Shown here one piece after another: positions 1 to 7,717 of a DNA stretch of 16,146 nt. The stretch is from Phascolarctobacterium sp. (GTDB taxonomy: Bacteria > Bacillota > Negativicutes > Acidaminococcales > Acidaminococcaceae): NCBI GenBank assembly GCA_016302525.1, contig JAEDNJ010000015.1, forward strand, positions 1 through 16,146, written 5' to 3'. The notes under the pieces are model-generated. The model made no database searches and was not told the DNA's origin. It saw only the letters and a program-made list of their open reading frames with translations. Each line of letters opens with the position of its first letter. The first letter of the stretch is position 1. The translations under genes were made by a program, and so were the position numbers.

Positions 1-4
1 CTTT

Positions 5-57
5 TAGCGAATGAGTTGTTGGAACAATAGAAGCTAGGAACTCAATTCGCTATTTTT
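5..57 (+). terminator. Rho-independent terminator of a gene left of the window
   Basis: A 13-bp stem (5-17 with 39-52, one bulged A on the right arm) is followed directly by TTTTTGTT on the plus strand. The stem reads TAGCGAATGAGTT against AACTCAATTCGCTA. The 21-nt loop can form a small TTGTT/AACAA inner hairpin. The minus strand has no matching U-run after the stem, so the natural reading is the end of a plus-strand transcript that enters from outside the window and converges on comEB. Confidence 0.65.
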
Positions 58-143
58 GTTGAAGGGAGCCGTCGATATATAATTGCTTTCTCAAGCCCTT
101 ATTGAATTATTAGCCGATTTAAACATAGCGTTGATGAAAGCAA

Positions 144-176
144 CAAAAAAACAAGCCCCACTAAAAAGCAGGGCCT
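144..176 (-). terminator. Rho-independent terminator after comEB
   Basis: On the minus strand, 14 nt after the comEB stop, a 9-bp stem (168-176 with 153-161, including three G-U pairs) closes a TTTTTA loop. It is followed by GTTTTTTTG. This is a standard intrinsic terminator and marks the 3' end of the rpiB-ywlG-glyA-comEB transcript. Confidence 0.85.
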
Positions 177-189
177 GTCTAATTTAAGC

Positions 190-645
190 TCATTTTTCTG
201 TTAGAATATCAATCTGCATACCGCTAGCCTGCATCATATCCTCTGCCAGCTTGTCTGGATAGGGATTGGCATACACAATCCGCTTAATGCCTGCATTAAT
301 GAGAATCTTTGTGCAAACCACGCACGGCTGATGGGTGCAGTAGACAGTGCCACCATTCACGGACACACCGTGATAGGCAGCCTGAACAACAGCATTCTGC
401 TCCGCATGAATACCACGGCAAAGCTCATGCATCTTGCCAGAGGGCACCTTTAACTGCTCTCGCAGGCAGCCCGTTTCCGCACAGTGGGGCAAATCCTTAG
501 GCGTGCCATTATAGCCGGTAGCCACAATCTGCTTGTTCTTGACAATCACAGCCCCCACACTACGGCGCAGGCAGGTAGAGCGCTTGCTGACTACCTTTGC
601 AATCTCCATAAAATATTCATCCCAATCGGGGCGTTCAGCCATCAT
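190..645 (-). CDS. comEB: dCMP deaminase (ComEB family)
   Basis: A zinc-dependent cytidine/deoxycytidylate deaminase-family protein of 151 residues, the usual length for ComEB/dCMP deaminase, which converts dCMP to dUMP for thymidylate synthesis. The zinc site is visible: HAE at 80-82 (H80 ligand, E82 catalytic) and PCVVC at 107-111 (C108 and C111). The N-terminal [16 protein letters not shown] stretch and GYNGTP are family hallmarks. Two adjacent ATG codons (645 and 642) follow an AAAGGTGG ribosome binding site, and I cannot separate them; the first is given. It is the last gene of its operon, 63 bp after glyA. This pairing fits thymidylate supply, since GlyA makes the methylene-THF and ComEB the dUMP that thymidylate synthase needs. 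Despite the competence-operon name, nothing here points to a role in DNA uptake. Confidence 0.93.
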   Translation of the reverse strand: MMAERPDWDEYFMEIAKVVSKRSTCLRRSVGAVIVKNKQIVATGYNGTPKDLPHCAETGCLREQLKVPSGKMHELCRGIHAEQNAVVQAAYHGVSVNGGTVYCTHQPCVVCTKILINAGIKRIVYANPYPDKLAEDMMQASGMQIDILTEK

Positions 646-708
646 AGACCCACCTTTCTCTAACGAGGAAAATACCAGCTGGCGCTTGTAGCCTCTCAGC
701 AGCCAGGC

Positions 709-1965
709 TTATTTATCCATACCAGGATACATAGGATATTTAGCGCACAGAGCAGCTACACGGCGAGCAGCCTCTGCCTTAGCCTCAGCGCTTTCAGGAT
801 TCTTTAATACCAGTGCAATGATAGCAGCAACCTCTTCAAAATCCTCCTCGACAAAGCCACGGGTGGTAGCTGCAGGAGTGCCCAGACGGATACCGCTGGT
901 TACGAAGGGGCTAGCAGGGTCAAAGGGAATGGTGTTCTTATTGCAGGTAATGCCCACCTCATCCAGCACATTTTGACAAACCTTGCCAGTCAGACCAACG
1001 CTGCGCACATCCACCAAAATCAGATGGTTGTCGGTGCCGCCAGAAACCAGGCGCAGGCCCTCCTTAGCCAAAGCAGCAGCAAAGGCCTTCGCATTCTTAG
1101 CAATTTGCTCCTGATAAGCCTTAAACTCTGGGGTCAGAGCCTCGCCAAAGGCAGCAGCCTTAGCAGCGATAATGTGCATTAAGGGACCACCCTGCACGCC
1201 GGGGAAAATAGCCTTGTCAATCTTCTTAGCCAGCTCCTCATCATTAGTGAGAATCAGGCCGCCGCGAGGACCACGCAGGGTTTTGTGGGTTGTAGTAGTA
1301 ACAATATCAGCATAAGGGAAGGGGCTAGGATGTACGCCAGCCACAACTAAGCCTGCAATGTGGGCAATATCCACCATCAGCAGGGCGCCTACGCTATGGG
1401 CAATATTGGCAATACGCTCAAAATCAATTACGCGCGGATAAGCACTCGCACCGGCAACAATCAGCTTAGGCTGGTTTTCCTTAGCCAGACGCTCTAATTC
1501 GTTGTAGTCAATGAGCTCGGTTTCTGCATTAACGCCATATTGCACAATGTTGAAGTATTTGCCGGAAATATTTACCGGGGAGCCATGGCTTAAATGACCA
1601 CCCTGAGACAGGTTCATACCCATAACAGTATCGCCGGGCTTTAAAACAGCAAAGAAAACAGCCAGGTTAGCGCTAGCGCCAGCATGAGGCTGCACATTAG
1701 CAAAATTGCAGTTAAACATTTTCTTAGCGCGCTCAATAGCCAGGTTTTCCACCTTGTCTACAGCCTCACAGCCGCCATAGTAGCGGTGCGCAGGATAGCC
1801 CTCTGCATATTTGTTGGTGAGCACGGTGCCCATAGCCTCCATAACTGCTGGGGTAACAAAGTTCTCGGAGGCGATTAATTCAATTTTGTTGCGTTGACGG
1901 TTTAGCTCTTCATTAATATAGCCGGTCAACTCAGGATCTGTTACAGCTAATTTTTCCAAATTCAT
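709..1965 (-). CDS. glyA: Serine hydroxymethyltransferase
   Basis: A PLP enzyme that interconverts serine and THF with glycine and 5,10-methylene-THF, the main one-carbon source of the cell. The 418 residues match the family length. The PLP lysine lies in [14 protein letters not shown] (K228), with D199 and H202 in VDIAHIAGL before it. The N-terminal [10 protein letters not shown] and YPAHRYYGG blocks are the substrate-binding signatures. The start at 1965 follows a strong GGAGG ribosome binding site 7 nt upstream. A gap of about 110 bp separates it from ywlG, with a small hairpin at the ywlG end. I looked for a glycine or THF riboswitch in that gap and found no recognisable core, and I see no good sigma-70 promoter, so co-transcription with rpiB and ywlG is likely. 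Confidence 0.98.
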   Translation of the reverse strand: MNLEKLAVTDPELTGYINEELNRQRNKIELIASENFVTPAVMEAMGTVLTNKYAEGYPAHRYYGGCEAVDKVENLAIERAKKMFNCNFANVQPHAGASANLAVFFAVLKPGDTVMGMNLSQGGHLSHGSPVNISGKYFNIVQYGVNAETELIDYNELERLAKENQPKLIVAGASAYPRVIDFERIANIAHSVGALLMVDIAHIAGLVVAGVHPSPFPYADIVTTTTHKTLRGPRGGLILTNDEELAKKIDKAIFPGVQGGPLMHIIAAKAAAFGEALTPEFKAYQEQIAKNAKAFAAALAKEGLRLVSGGTDNHLILVDVRSVGLTGKVCQNVLDEVGITCNKNTIPFDPASPFVTSGIRLGTPAATTRGFVEEDFEEVAAIIALVLKNPESAEAKAEAARRVAALCAKYPMYPGMDK

Positions 1966-2051
1966 AGTTGTTCCTCCTAAAGCACAAAAATATAGCTTCT
2001 CCCATATCCTTATGCTCCATAATATTACGCTAGTAATGACCAGCCATGTTT

Positions 2052-2077
2052 AATAATTTAGCCGCCGCTAAATCATT
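2052..2077 (-). other. Short hairpin at the ywlG stop codon
   Basis: ATTTAGC (2056-2062) pairs perfectly with GCTAAAT (2067-2073) around a CGCC loop, and three more pairs form beyond one mismatch. In the minus-strand RNA it begins inside the ywlG stop codon, and the bases after it (AAACATGG) are not U-rich. It is therefore a poor terminator and more likely a stabilising or processing structure before glyA. Confidence 0.35.
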
Positions 2078-2639
2078 AGCGAATTTGTACAGGGTATTTA
2101 GCCCTCTCGCCACCCACGAGGGGCGGTCTTGTTCTGGCAGCTGTTAAAACAGCCTCGCCAATCGTTTTATGCTGCAAACGCACGGGCACAGCCACCCTTT
2201 TTAGGTGCATACCAATGAGCGTTTGCCCAATATCCAGCCCTAAATGCGCTGTAATAGCCTCTACCACCACAGGCTCGGTAAAGCCTTCGTAGGCTGCCGT
2301 GCCTAGGGCTCCACCCGCGTGCGGCATGGGGCGCACTGTGACCTCGTTGAAGCCATATTTTTCCATAGCCTCTGCTTCGAGCACGACAGAGCGGTTTAAA
2401 TGCTCACAGCACTGAATCGCCAAATACAGCCCCGCTTCACTCGTAACCCTTTTCAGGGTCTTGCACATAGCTGCACCCAGCTCGGTACTGCCACAGGTGC
2501 CAATTTTGCTGCCCAGCACCTCGCTAGTGCTGCAGCCCACGACAAAAATCTGGCCTCGTCTGGGCTTTGCCACAGCAATGAGCTCTCTGGCAGCTTCCTC
2601 CAGCTCCTGCAGGATTTGTTGAGAAAAATTTGCTTCCAT
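2076..2639 (-). CDS. ywlG: UPF0340 / TIGR01440 family protein (YwlG-like)
   Basis: A 187-residue soluble protein of the conserved UPF0340 (YwlG, TIGR01440) family, whose function I do not know to be established. Recognisable family blocks are VVGCSTSEVLGSKIGT near residue 34, IQCCEHLNRSVVLE near 95, RPMPHAGGALGTAAY near 123, and a C-terminal region ending VGGERAKYP. The paired cysteines and the Cys-Glu-His in QCCEH could bind metal or act in catalysis, but that is a guess. The ATG lies 1 nt after the rpiB stop, and its AGAGGA ribosome binding site is within the last rpiB codons, so translation is probably coupled. Its place between rpiB and glyA is common in Firmicutes; no signal peptide or membrane segment is seen. 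Confidence 0.9.
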   Translation of the reverse strand: MEANFSQQILQELEEAARELIAVAKPRRGQIFVVGCSTSEVLGSKIGTCGSTELGAAMCKTLKRVTSEAGLYLAIQCCEHLNRSVVLEAEAMEKYGFNEVTVRPMPHAGGALGTAAYEGFTEPVVVEAITAHLGLDIGQTLIGMHLKRVAVPVRLQHKTIGEAVLTAARTRPPLVGGERAKYPVQIR

Positions 2640-2640
2640 A

Positions 2641-3084
2641 CTATTCCTCTAAGGCCATAATCTTATCAATACGGCGTTGGTGACGACCACCCGCAAAAGG
2701 AGTGTTCAGGAAGGTTTCTACCATCATTTCTGCCTGACCAGGGCCCATAACTCGCTCACCCATGCAAATTACATTCGCATTGTTGTGCTCAGCAGCCATT
2801 TTCGCAGAGAATACATCAGAAACGAGGGCAGCACGAATACCCTTGCATTTATTAGCCGCCATAGAAATGCCAATACCAGTACCGCACACTAAAATGCCCT
2901 TTTCGGCGCCGCTAGCACCGCTCGTAATGTCCTTGCAAACCTTTTCGGCAAAGTCAGGATAATCACAGGAATCCTCGGTGTAGGTGCCATGGTCAATAAC
3001 CTCATAGCCCTTTTCCTCTAAGAACGCCTTAAGGTGATTTTTCAGATGGATTCCACCGTGGTCGCTACCCATTGCAATTTTCAT
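2641..3084 (-). CDS. rpiB: Ribose-5-phosphate isomerase B
   Basis: RpiB interconverts ribose-5-phosphate and ribulose-5-phosphate in the non-oxidative pentose phosphate pathway. The 147 residues fit the family (about 145-150). Active-site residues are visible: GSDHGG at 7-12 (D8, H9), the catalytic cysteine in VCGTGIGISMAANK (C67), and EHNNANVICMG at 99-109 (H100), followed by the phosphate-binding arginines in GGRHQRRI. The ATG at 3084 is chosen because an AAAGGAG ribosome binding site sits 7-8 nt upstream; the in-frame TTG two codons earlier is too close to that site. It is the first gene of its operon, with a promoter near 3148-3176. A related isomerase (galactose-6-phosphate LacA/B) has the same fold, but the context without lac genes favours RpiB. 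Confidence 0.95.
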   Translation of the reverse strand: MKIAMGSDHGGIHLKNHLKAFLEEKGYEVIDHGTYTEDSCDYPDFAEKVCKDITSGASGAEKGILVCGTGIGISMAANKCKGIRAALVSDVFSAKMAAEHNNANVICMGERVMGPGQAEMMVETFLNTPFAGGRHQRRIDKIMALEE

Positions 3085-3116
3085 GTTCAAGTCTCCTTTA
3101 TATCATTAAATTTTAA

Positions 3117-3138
3117 ACAAGCTCATGTTAGACAAGCT
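3117..3138. repeat. Short direct repeat in the rpiB leader
   Basis: ACAAGCT occurs at 3117-3123 and 3132-3138, a 15-bp period. It lies downstream of the predicted rpiB transcription start, in the 5' untranslated region. It is short enough to be chance. Confidence 0.3.
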
Positions 3139-3147
3139 AATAGTGTA

Positions 3148-3176
3148 ATTGTATCACAAAATCCTCTGCTTGTGTA
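3148..3176 (-). promoter_or_regulatory. Promoter of rpiB-ywlG-glyA-comEB
   Basis: On the minus strand, TACACA (3171-3176) and TACAAT (3148-3153) are 17 bp apart. The -10 is extended by TGA, giving TGTGATACAATTA. The -35 matches the consensus at 4 of 6 positions and the -10 at 5 of 6. The predicted leader to the rpiB ATG is about 60 nt. The same extended -10 sequence recurs in front of rpmE and rsmI. Confidence 0.65.
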
Positions 3177-3209
3177 TGAAAAAGTCTTAGATATTTTGTA
3201 TTCATGCTC

Positions 3210-4301
3210 CTAGTCAAGAAAAGCGGGCAGCTGCGCCCCGTTTTTCAATCTATAGCAGCCGTTCTCAGCCACAACCTCCTGATAGCCGGCCGCCTTGCGC
3301 ATACGGTTCATCAGCGCCAGCCCCAGCCCTTCCTCAGACACGCCCTCTGCCAAAATCACAGCTGGGCAGGTGCGGTCAAAGTCGCGCAGGAGGTAAAAGA
3401 GCTCTGCTGCCAGCTCCTCCTTGCTGTGCCAAACTGAAAGGAGAAGGTTTTGTGACCTAGGCAAGGCCTTAGCTGCTGTCTCGCTGCAGAGCACGCCAAC
3501 ACGCAGGCCCTGGGCCAGAGCCTTGGCTGTCCATGCCGGCAAGGCCTTGGTAGCCTCGTCCTCTAGTAGATACATACTAGCCTTAGGCGCATAGTGGCGA
3601 TACTTCATGCCAGGGGCCTTCGGCTTAAAGTTTTTGTCATCTAAAAGGCCCTTATCGATTTCCACAAAGCCCAGTACCTCGGTCAGCATTTCGTAGGTAA
3701 TTCCGCCCGGTCGCAGAATAGTGGGGACAGCCTCCGTAGTATCCACAATCGTGGACTCCACGCCAATAGCGCAGCTGCCACCGTCTAGGATACCGGCAAT
3801 CTTGCCCTGCATATCCTCTAGCACATCCTGAGCATTCGTCGGGCTGGGCCTGCCGGACAAATTAGCCGAGGGAGCAGCTATAGGACAGCCACAGGCCTTG
3901 ATAAAGTCCTGCGCATACCTATTAGCAGGGAAACGCACTGCCACCGTAGGCAGGCCAGCACTGACCTCCTGCGGCACAAGAGCAGACTTATTTACCACTA
4001 GTGTCAGGGGACCAGGCCAAAAGGCCTTTGCTAAGGCTCTGGCATTAGCATTTAAGCCTGTAGTCAAGGGCTCAATATCCTTTAAATCGGCAATATGTAA
4101 AATCAGGGGATTGTCATTAGGTCTGCCCTTGGCGAGGAAAATCTTCGTCACAGCCTCGCCATTGAGGCCATCAGCACCCAAGCCATAGACAGTTTCTGTA
4201 GGAAAGGCAACCACCTCTCCCTGTTGGATAAGCGCAGCAGCCTCAGCATAGGCCTGCTCAGCTTCCTTATGCTCTTGTAGCTGCCAATAACAGGTCTGCA
4301 T
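3210..4301 (-). CDS. ywlC: L-threonylcarbamoyladenylate synthase (Sua5/YwlC type)
   Basis: Makes threonylcarbamoyl-AMP from threonine, bicarbonate and ATP, the first step of the tRNA t6A37 modification. The 363 residues match the long two-domain Sua5/YwlC form rather than the short TsaC. The N-terminal YrdC domain (about 15-205) shows FPTETVYGLGADG, the KGRPNDNPL motif, and PSANLSGRPSPT. A GGSCAIGVESTIVD block follows, then the PGMKYRHYAPKA linker that leads into the C-terminal Sua5 domain (about 245-363). I chose ATG 4301 because AAAGGAG lies 7 nt upstream; a longer reading to 4397 would sit deep inside prmC with no ribosome binding site. The gene still overlaps the end of prmC by 35 bp. No clear terminator follows, so some read-through into rpiB is possible. 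Confidence 0.95.
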   Translation of the reverse strand: MQTCYWQLQEHKEAEQAYAEAAALIQQGEVVAFPTETVYGLGADGLNGEAVTKIFLAKGRPNDNPLILHIADLKDIEPLTTGLNANARALAKAFWPGPLTLVVNKSALVPQEVSAGLPTVAVRFPANRYAQDFIKACGCPIAAPSANLSGRPSPTNAQDVLEDMQGKIAGILDGGSCAIGVESTIVDTTEAVPTILRPGGITYEMLTEVLGFVEIDKGLLDDKNFKPKAPGMKYRHYAPKASMYLLEDEATKALPAWTAKALAQGLRVGVLCSETAAKALPRSQNLLLSVWHSKEELAAELFYLLRDFDRTCPAVILAEGVSEEGLGLALMNRMRKAAGYQEVVAENGCYRLKNGAQLPAFLD

Positions 4302-5199
4302 AATCTGTCTCCTTTCCCTTGCCTTTGACGGCAAAAACCATCCGTCCAATGCCAGCATAGTCCTTGCGAATAGCCGTCGCCACAAAGCCAGCCTCACGAC
4401 AGAGCTGCGCTACAGCCTCGCTTTGGTGAATACCCACCTCGAAGGCTAAGAGCCCCTCTTCCTCCATGTGCTCGCCAGCCTCGGCAATAATTCTTCTATA
4501 GAAGTCCAGCCCATCTGCACCACCGTCTAGGGCAGTACGGGGCTCTCTTTGCACATCCTTAGCTAGGGTAGCAATATCCGCTGCTGGAATGTAGGGCGGG
4601 TTGCTAACGATAATATCAAACTTTTTCTCGATAGGTAAACGGCTAAACACATCACTGCGCACAAAGCCGCAGCGCTCCTTCACGCCAATAGTCTCGGCGT
4701 TTTCCTTGGCTACAATGAGCGCTTCTACGCTAATATCTACGCCCACACCCTTCGCCTTAGGCAGATAATCTAATAAGGAAACGATAATCGCGCCGCTACC
4801 AGTGCCAATGTCTAAAATCTTTACCTCGCCCTCAGGCTTAAGGTAGGGAGCAGCCTTCGTCAGGCTTTCGACCAAGAGCTCTGTTTCAGGACGGGGCACG
4901 AGCGTAGCCTCTGTCACCTTAAAGTCGTTGCGCATAAACTCTCTATGTCCCAAAATATAGGCCAGGGGCTCATGCTGAGCACGGCGCTGCACATAAGCCT
5001 TATAGGTCGCCAGCTCCACAGCAGTTAGGGGGCGCTCGAAATCTACATAGAGCTTAATCCGCTGACACTGTAAAACAGCACAAAGCAGCACCTCGGCATC
5101 AAGGCGTGGATTTTCCAGCCCCTTATCCGCGAAATACTGCTTCGTCCAATCTAATATCTTTATTATTGTCCAGGTTGTCATTGTTGGCTTCTCTGCCAT
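4267..5199 (-). CDS. prmC: Peptide chain release factor N5-glutamine methyltransferase
   Basis: A SAM-dependent methyltransferase that methylates the glutamine of the GGQ motif in release factors; its substrate prfA is the gene just upstream. The 310 residues are slightly longer than usual (about 280-290). The N-terminal helical domain (about 10-85) is followed by a Rossmann methyltransferase domain. That domain carries VPRPETE (101-107), the SAM loop LDIGTGSGAI (129-138), VGVDIS (152-157), and the NPPY catalytic motif (200-203) that binds the target glutamine. The final residues, roughly KGKETDYADLLLAATRA, extend over the ywlC ribosome binding site and start, and may be a non-conserved tail. 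The ATG at 5199 follows GGAGG 8 nt upstream. Confidence 0.96.
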   Translation of the reverse strand: MAEKPTMTTWTIIKILDWTKQYFADKGLENPRLDAEVLLCAVLQCQRIKLYVDFERPLTAVELATYKAYVQRRAQHEPLAYILGHREFMRNDFKVTEATLVPRPETELLVESLTKAAPYLKPEGEVKILDIGTGSGAIIVSLLDYLPKAKGVGVDISVEALIVAKENAETIGVKERCGFVRSDVFSRLPIEKKFDIIVSNPPYIPAADIATLAKDVQREPRTALDGGADGLDFYRRIIAEAGEHMEEEGLLAFEVGIHQSEAVAQLCREAGFVATAIRKDYAGIGRMVFAVKGKGKETDYADLLLAATRA

Positions 5200-5247
5200 T
5201 TTTTTCGTCCTCCATAGGCTAGGGCCCTGTTGGGAAATATATGTTGA

Positions 5248-5286
5248 AAGAGCACATTCCTCAAAAAAGGAATGTGCTGCTTTTTT
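5248..5286. terminator. Perfect hairpin between prfA and prmC
   Basis: AGCACATTCC (5251-5260) pairs perfectly with GGAATGTGCT (5269-5278) around a TCAAAAAA loop. On the plus strand it is followed by GCTTTTTT, a textbook terminator tail. On the minus strand, where the genes lie, the stem is preceded by an A-run and followed only by CTTTC, so termination of prfA should be partial at best. It may attenuate transcription into prmC, protect the prfA mRNA 3' end, or stop antisense transcription. Confidence 0.55.
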
Positions 5287-5290
5287 ATGC

Positions 5291-6364
5291 TTATCTTACC
5301 TGCTTTAAGAGCTCAGTTTGCTTAGCTGTAATCATGGCATCCATCAGCTCATCCATGTCGCCATTGACAATAGCATCAATCTTATACAGGGTCAGACCAA
5401 TGCGATGGTCGGTTACACGGCCCTGCGGATAGTTATAGGTACGGATACGCTCACTGCGGTCGCCAGTACCAACCTGGCTCTTGCGGTCCTCTGCCGTAGC
5501 ACTGCGAGCCTCCTCCTGTGCCTTCTCCAAAATGCGGGCACGCAGCACCCTTAAGCATTGCTCACGATTTTTCAGCTGCGACTTTTCGTTCTGGCATTGT
5601 GCCACAATACCCGTAGGAATGTGGGTCATGCGTACAGCAGACTCAGTCTTGTTAACATATTGTCCGCCAGCACCGCCAGCGCGATAGGTATCAACACGAA
5701 TATCATTCATATTAATTTCTACATCAACCTCTTCGGCTTCGGGCAAGACTGCTACCGTAACGGTAGAGGTGTGCACACGACCCTGAGATTCTGTCTCTGG
5801 CACGCGTTGCACGCGGTGTACGCCGCTCTCAAACTTCATGCGGCTGTAAACAGCCTCGCCGTTCACCTGGAAAACAACCTCTTTAAAGCCACCTAGCTCT
5901 GTGGGGCTAGAGTCAAGGATTTCTACCCTCCAGCCACGGCTTTCTGCATAGCGCACATACATACGGAACAGCACTCCGGCAAAGAGGGCAGCCTCATCAC
6001 CACCAGCGCCGCCGCGAATTTCCACGATAACATTCTTATCATCATTGGGGTCCTGGGGCAGGAGCATGATGGTCAGCTTTTCCTCATACTCGGCAATTTT
6101 CGGCTTGAGCTCTTTAAGCTCCTCCTTCGCCATTTCTACCAGCTCATCATCACCGCCCAGGCTGAGGATTTCCTCGGCCTCGTCCTTGCTGGCTAGCATA
6201 TCGCGATACTCACGATAGGCAGTGATAATCGGCTCCATCTTGGCGTGCTGACGGGTGCATTTCAGCCACTCGTCCTGCTTAGCAATGACATCAGGGTCGC
6301 TGATTTTCATTTCTAAGTCTAAATATCTATCTTCTACAGCGTGTAATTTGTCTAGCATGGACAT
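5291..6364 (-). CDS. prfA: Peptide chain release factor 1
   Basis: RF1 recognises UAA and UAG stop codons and triggers peptide release on the ribosome. The 357 residues match the family. The codon-recognition tripeptide is the RF1 type, [10 protein letters not shown] (PET at 189-191), not the SPF of RF2. The peptidyl-hydrolysis loop is [19 protein letters not shown], with GGQ at 233-235, whose glutamine is the PrmC target. The N-terminal coiled region (about 1-110) precedes the [19 protein letters not shown] core block. I place the start at ATG 6364 because GGAGGT lies 7 nt upstream; an ATG five codons earlier overlaps that ribosome binding site. A second ATG two codons downstream is possible. 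It lies 63 bp after the DUF1385 gene and is followed by a strong hairpin. Confidence 0.97.
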   Translation of the reverse strand: MSMLDKLHAVEDRYLDLEMKISDPDVIAKQDEWLKCTRQHAKMEPIITAYREYRDMLASKDEAEEILSLGGDDELVEMAKEELKELKPKIAEYEEKLTIMLLPQDPNDDKNVIVEIRGGAGGDEAALFAGVLFRMYVRYAESRGWRVEILDSSPTELGGFKEVVFQVNGEAVYSRMKFESGVHRVQRVPETESQGRVHTSTVTVAVLPEAEEVDVEINMNDIRVDTYRAGGAGGQYVNKTESAVRMTHIPTGIVAQCQNEKSQLKNREQCLRVLRARILEKAQEEARSATAEDRKSQVGTGDRSERIRTYNYPQGRVTDHRIGLTLYKIDAIVNGDMDELMDAMITAKQTELLKQVR

Positions 6365-6427
6365 AGTTCCTACCTCCATAGGAGCAAATTCTAATCTATA
6401 ATGCTAAGCCTTCCCTATTATAAAAGA

Positions 6428-7393
6428 CTAGCTCTGCAAAACGGGCGCAGCAGCTTTAGTCGGCTCAGTCGTCTCTACAGCCGGCTTATGTGCCTCTTCC
6501 CATTCTCTGGTCTTAATCATAACCTCGTCATCCTCAGGCAAAACAGCCTTCAGGGAGGCAATAGCTACCTCTAGCTGGCTGTCATCCGGCTCACGGGTCG
6601 TCAGCTTTTGCAGCAAAAGGCCCGGCATAATCGCGCCGTGAACAACACAGTTATCATTGTGAGCACCAGCAAAGCGAATAATCTCGTAGCTCACCCCAGC
6701 AATAACCGGCATGAGCACAATACGCGAGAGAATACGCATAAACAAATTAGGCCAGCCCAAAAAGGTGAACACAAACATACTTATCAGCATAACAATCATC
6801 AGAAAGTTTGTACCACAGCGAGGATGCAGCCGTCCATGGGGACGCACATTCTCCACTACCAGCGGCTTGCCAGCCTCATAGGTATAAATAGTTTTATGCT
6901 CAGCTCCATGATATTGGAAGACTCTTTGAATATCCTCCATCATAGAAATGGCGCTGATGTAGCCCAGGAAAATCAACATTCGCAGACAGCCCTCTGCCAG
7001 ATTCAGCAGCATGGGGTCCTCTGTCAGCATATGCAAAAAGCGCATGGACCAGGTAGGCACCACGATAAACAGGCCTACAGCCAGGGCTACAGAGGTGGCA
7101 ATGGTCATTACCATCTCCTTATCGGAAAGCTCCTCCTCTTCCTCGCCAGAAACCTGCGCCGAATAGGTCAGGGCCCTCATCCCGTCAGCCAGGGATTCAA
7201 ACAAAGCCACAACGCCCCTCAGGAGCGGTTTTTTCAAAATTGGATAACGATCACGAATACTGCTAACAGGCCTTAAATCTATAGCAATATCTCCATCGGG
7301 TTTTCTTACAGCGACAGCAACCTTATCCTGTCCGCGCATCATTACGCCCTCGATAACGGCCTGTCCGCCTACACTTAATCTTTTCTCTGCCAT
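6428..7393 (-). CDS. DUF1385 family membrane protein (YqhQ-like)
   Basis: A 321-residue protein of the conserved DUF1385 family, annotated in other genomes as a putative metal-dependent enzyme, though I know of no proven function. The N-terminus has the family signature VGGQAVIEGVMMRG (8-21). Two motifs rich in likely metal ligands follow: YHGAEHKTIYTYE (161-173) and LHPRCGTNFL (189-198), then AGAHND near 242. About four hydrophobic segments (roughly 95-115, 134-152, 196-214, 220-238) indicate an inner-membrane protein. The C-terminal 50 residues are charged and then Ala/Thr/Pro-rich. The ATG at 7393 has only a weak AGG ribosome binding site (TTAGGTTAAAATT). Position between rpmE and prfA is conserved across Clostridia-like genomes, which hints at a link to translation or growth, but this is only context. 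Confidence 0.88.
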   Translation of the reverse strand: MAEKRLSVGGQAVIEGVMMRGQDKVAVAVRKPDGDIAIDLRPVSSIRDRYPILKKPLLRGVVALFESLADGMRALTYSAQVSGEEEEELSDKEMVMTIATSVALAVGLFIVVPTWSMRFLHMLTEDPMLLNLAEGCLRMLIFLGYISAISMMEDIQRVFQYHGAEHKTIYTYEAGKPLVVENVRPHGRLHPRCGTNFLMIVMLISMFVFTFLGWPNLFMRILSRIVLMPVIAGVSYEIIRFAGAHNDNCVVHGAIMPGLLLQKLTTREPDDSQLEVAIASLKAVLPEDDEVMIKTREWEEAHKPAVETTEPTKAAAPVLQS

Positions 7394-7664
7394 AATTTTA
7401 ACCTAATTAGACTCAACTTAGGCACGAAGCCTACAAGCATTTTCTACTATTAATAATAATCTTAGCAACAGCCTATGAACCACTTGATGACACTTTGCAA
7501 AGTCAACAGTACATGACTTAATTAAGAAGGTCAGCATTTCTTATGCTCTTTCTGTTAGTTCACAGCATAAATTTAACATTCTATAACCTCATTAATAAGT
7601 TATGCACTTTTTCTGCACAACCTATTGGCTTTGCTGTGAATTAAACATAAGCTCCATAAACAAA
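7394..7664. other. AT-rich intergenic region between rpmE and DUF1385
   Basis: The full rpmE-DUF1385 gap is 324 bp and its right end is the rpmE terminator. The rest holds no credible ORF. It contains a small hairpin, TAGGC-ACGAA-GCCTA (7419-7433), in the DUF1385 leader, and a perfect 12-bp palindrome ACTTTGCAAAGT at 7492-7503. I could not find a convincing -35/-10 pair on the minus strand. The best are TTGTGC-17-TATTAA at 7592-7620 and TTGCTAAGAT near 7460, both weak. A promoter for DUF1385-prfA must lie here or transcription must read through from rpmE. Confidence 0.5.
7492..7503. repeat. Perfect 12-bp palindrome
   Basis: ACTTTGCAAAGT equals its own reverse complement. The 10-mer CACTTTGCAA recurs at 16118-16127, inside the rsmI promoter spacer. 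It could be half of a regulator site or chance; no regulator can be named. Confidence 0.35.
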
Positions 7665-7701
7665 CATAGCAGAGCACCGCTAACCCGCGAGCTCTGCTAT
7701 G
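7656..7701 (-). terminator. Rho-independent terminator of rpmE
   Basis: An 11-bp perfect stem, CATAGCAGAGC (7665-7675) with GCTCTGCTATG (7691-7701), lies 16 nt after the rpmE stop. It is followed on the minus strand by TTTGTTTAT. It is strong enough to separate rpmE from DUF1385. Confidence 0.8.
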
Positions 7702-7717
7702 AAGAAGTTCATGTCTA

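Noticed and set aside
56..83. Plus-strand TATAAT with a weak upstream TTGTTG
   Set aside because: The -10 is perfect, but the -35 matches only 3 of 6 and nothing downstream on the plus strand looks like a gene or a structured RNA.
131..184. A 17-codon plus-strand ORF over the comEB terminator
   Set aside because: It has no ribosome binding site, and its lysine-rich start is just the terminator A-tract read in frame.
1966..2075. Glycine or THF riboswitch before glyA
   Set aside because: The leader is only about 110 nt and I could not fold a recognisable aptamer core. Only one short hairpin at the ywlG end is visible.
4302..4397. 32-residue N-terminal extension of the Sua5/YwlC protein
   Set aside because: It is read from inside prmC in another frame and has no ribosome binding site. 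ATG 4301 has AAAGGAG at ideal spacing.
6608..7276. A 222-codon plus-strand open frame
   Set aside because: It lies antisense within the DUF1385 gene, has no ribosome binding site, and its product is His/Asn/Gln-rich with no family resemblance. It is a shadow frame.
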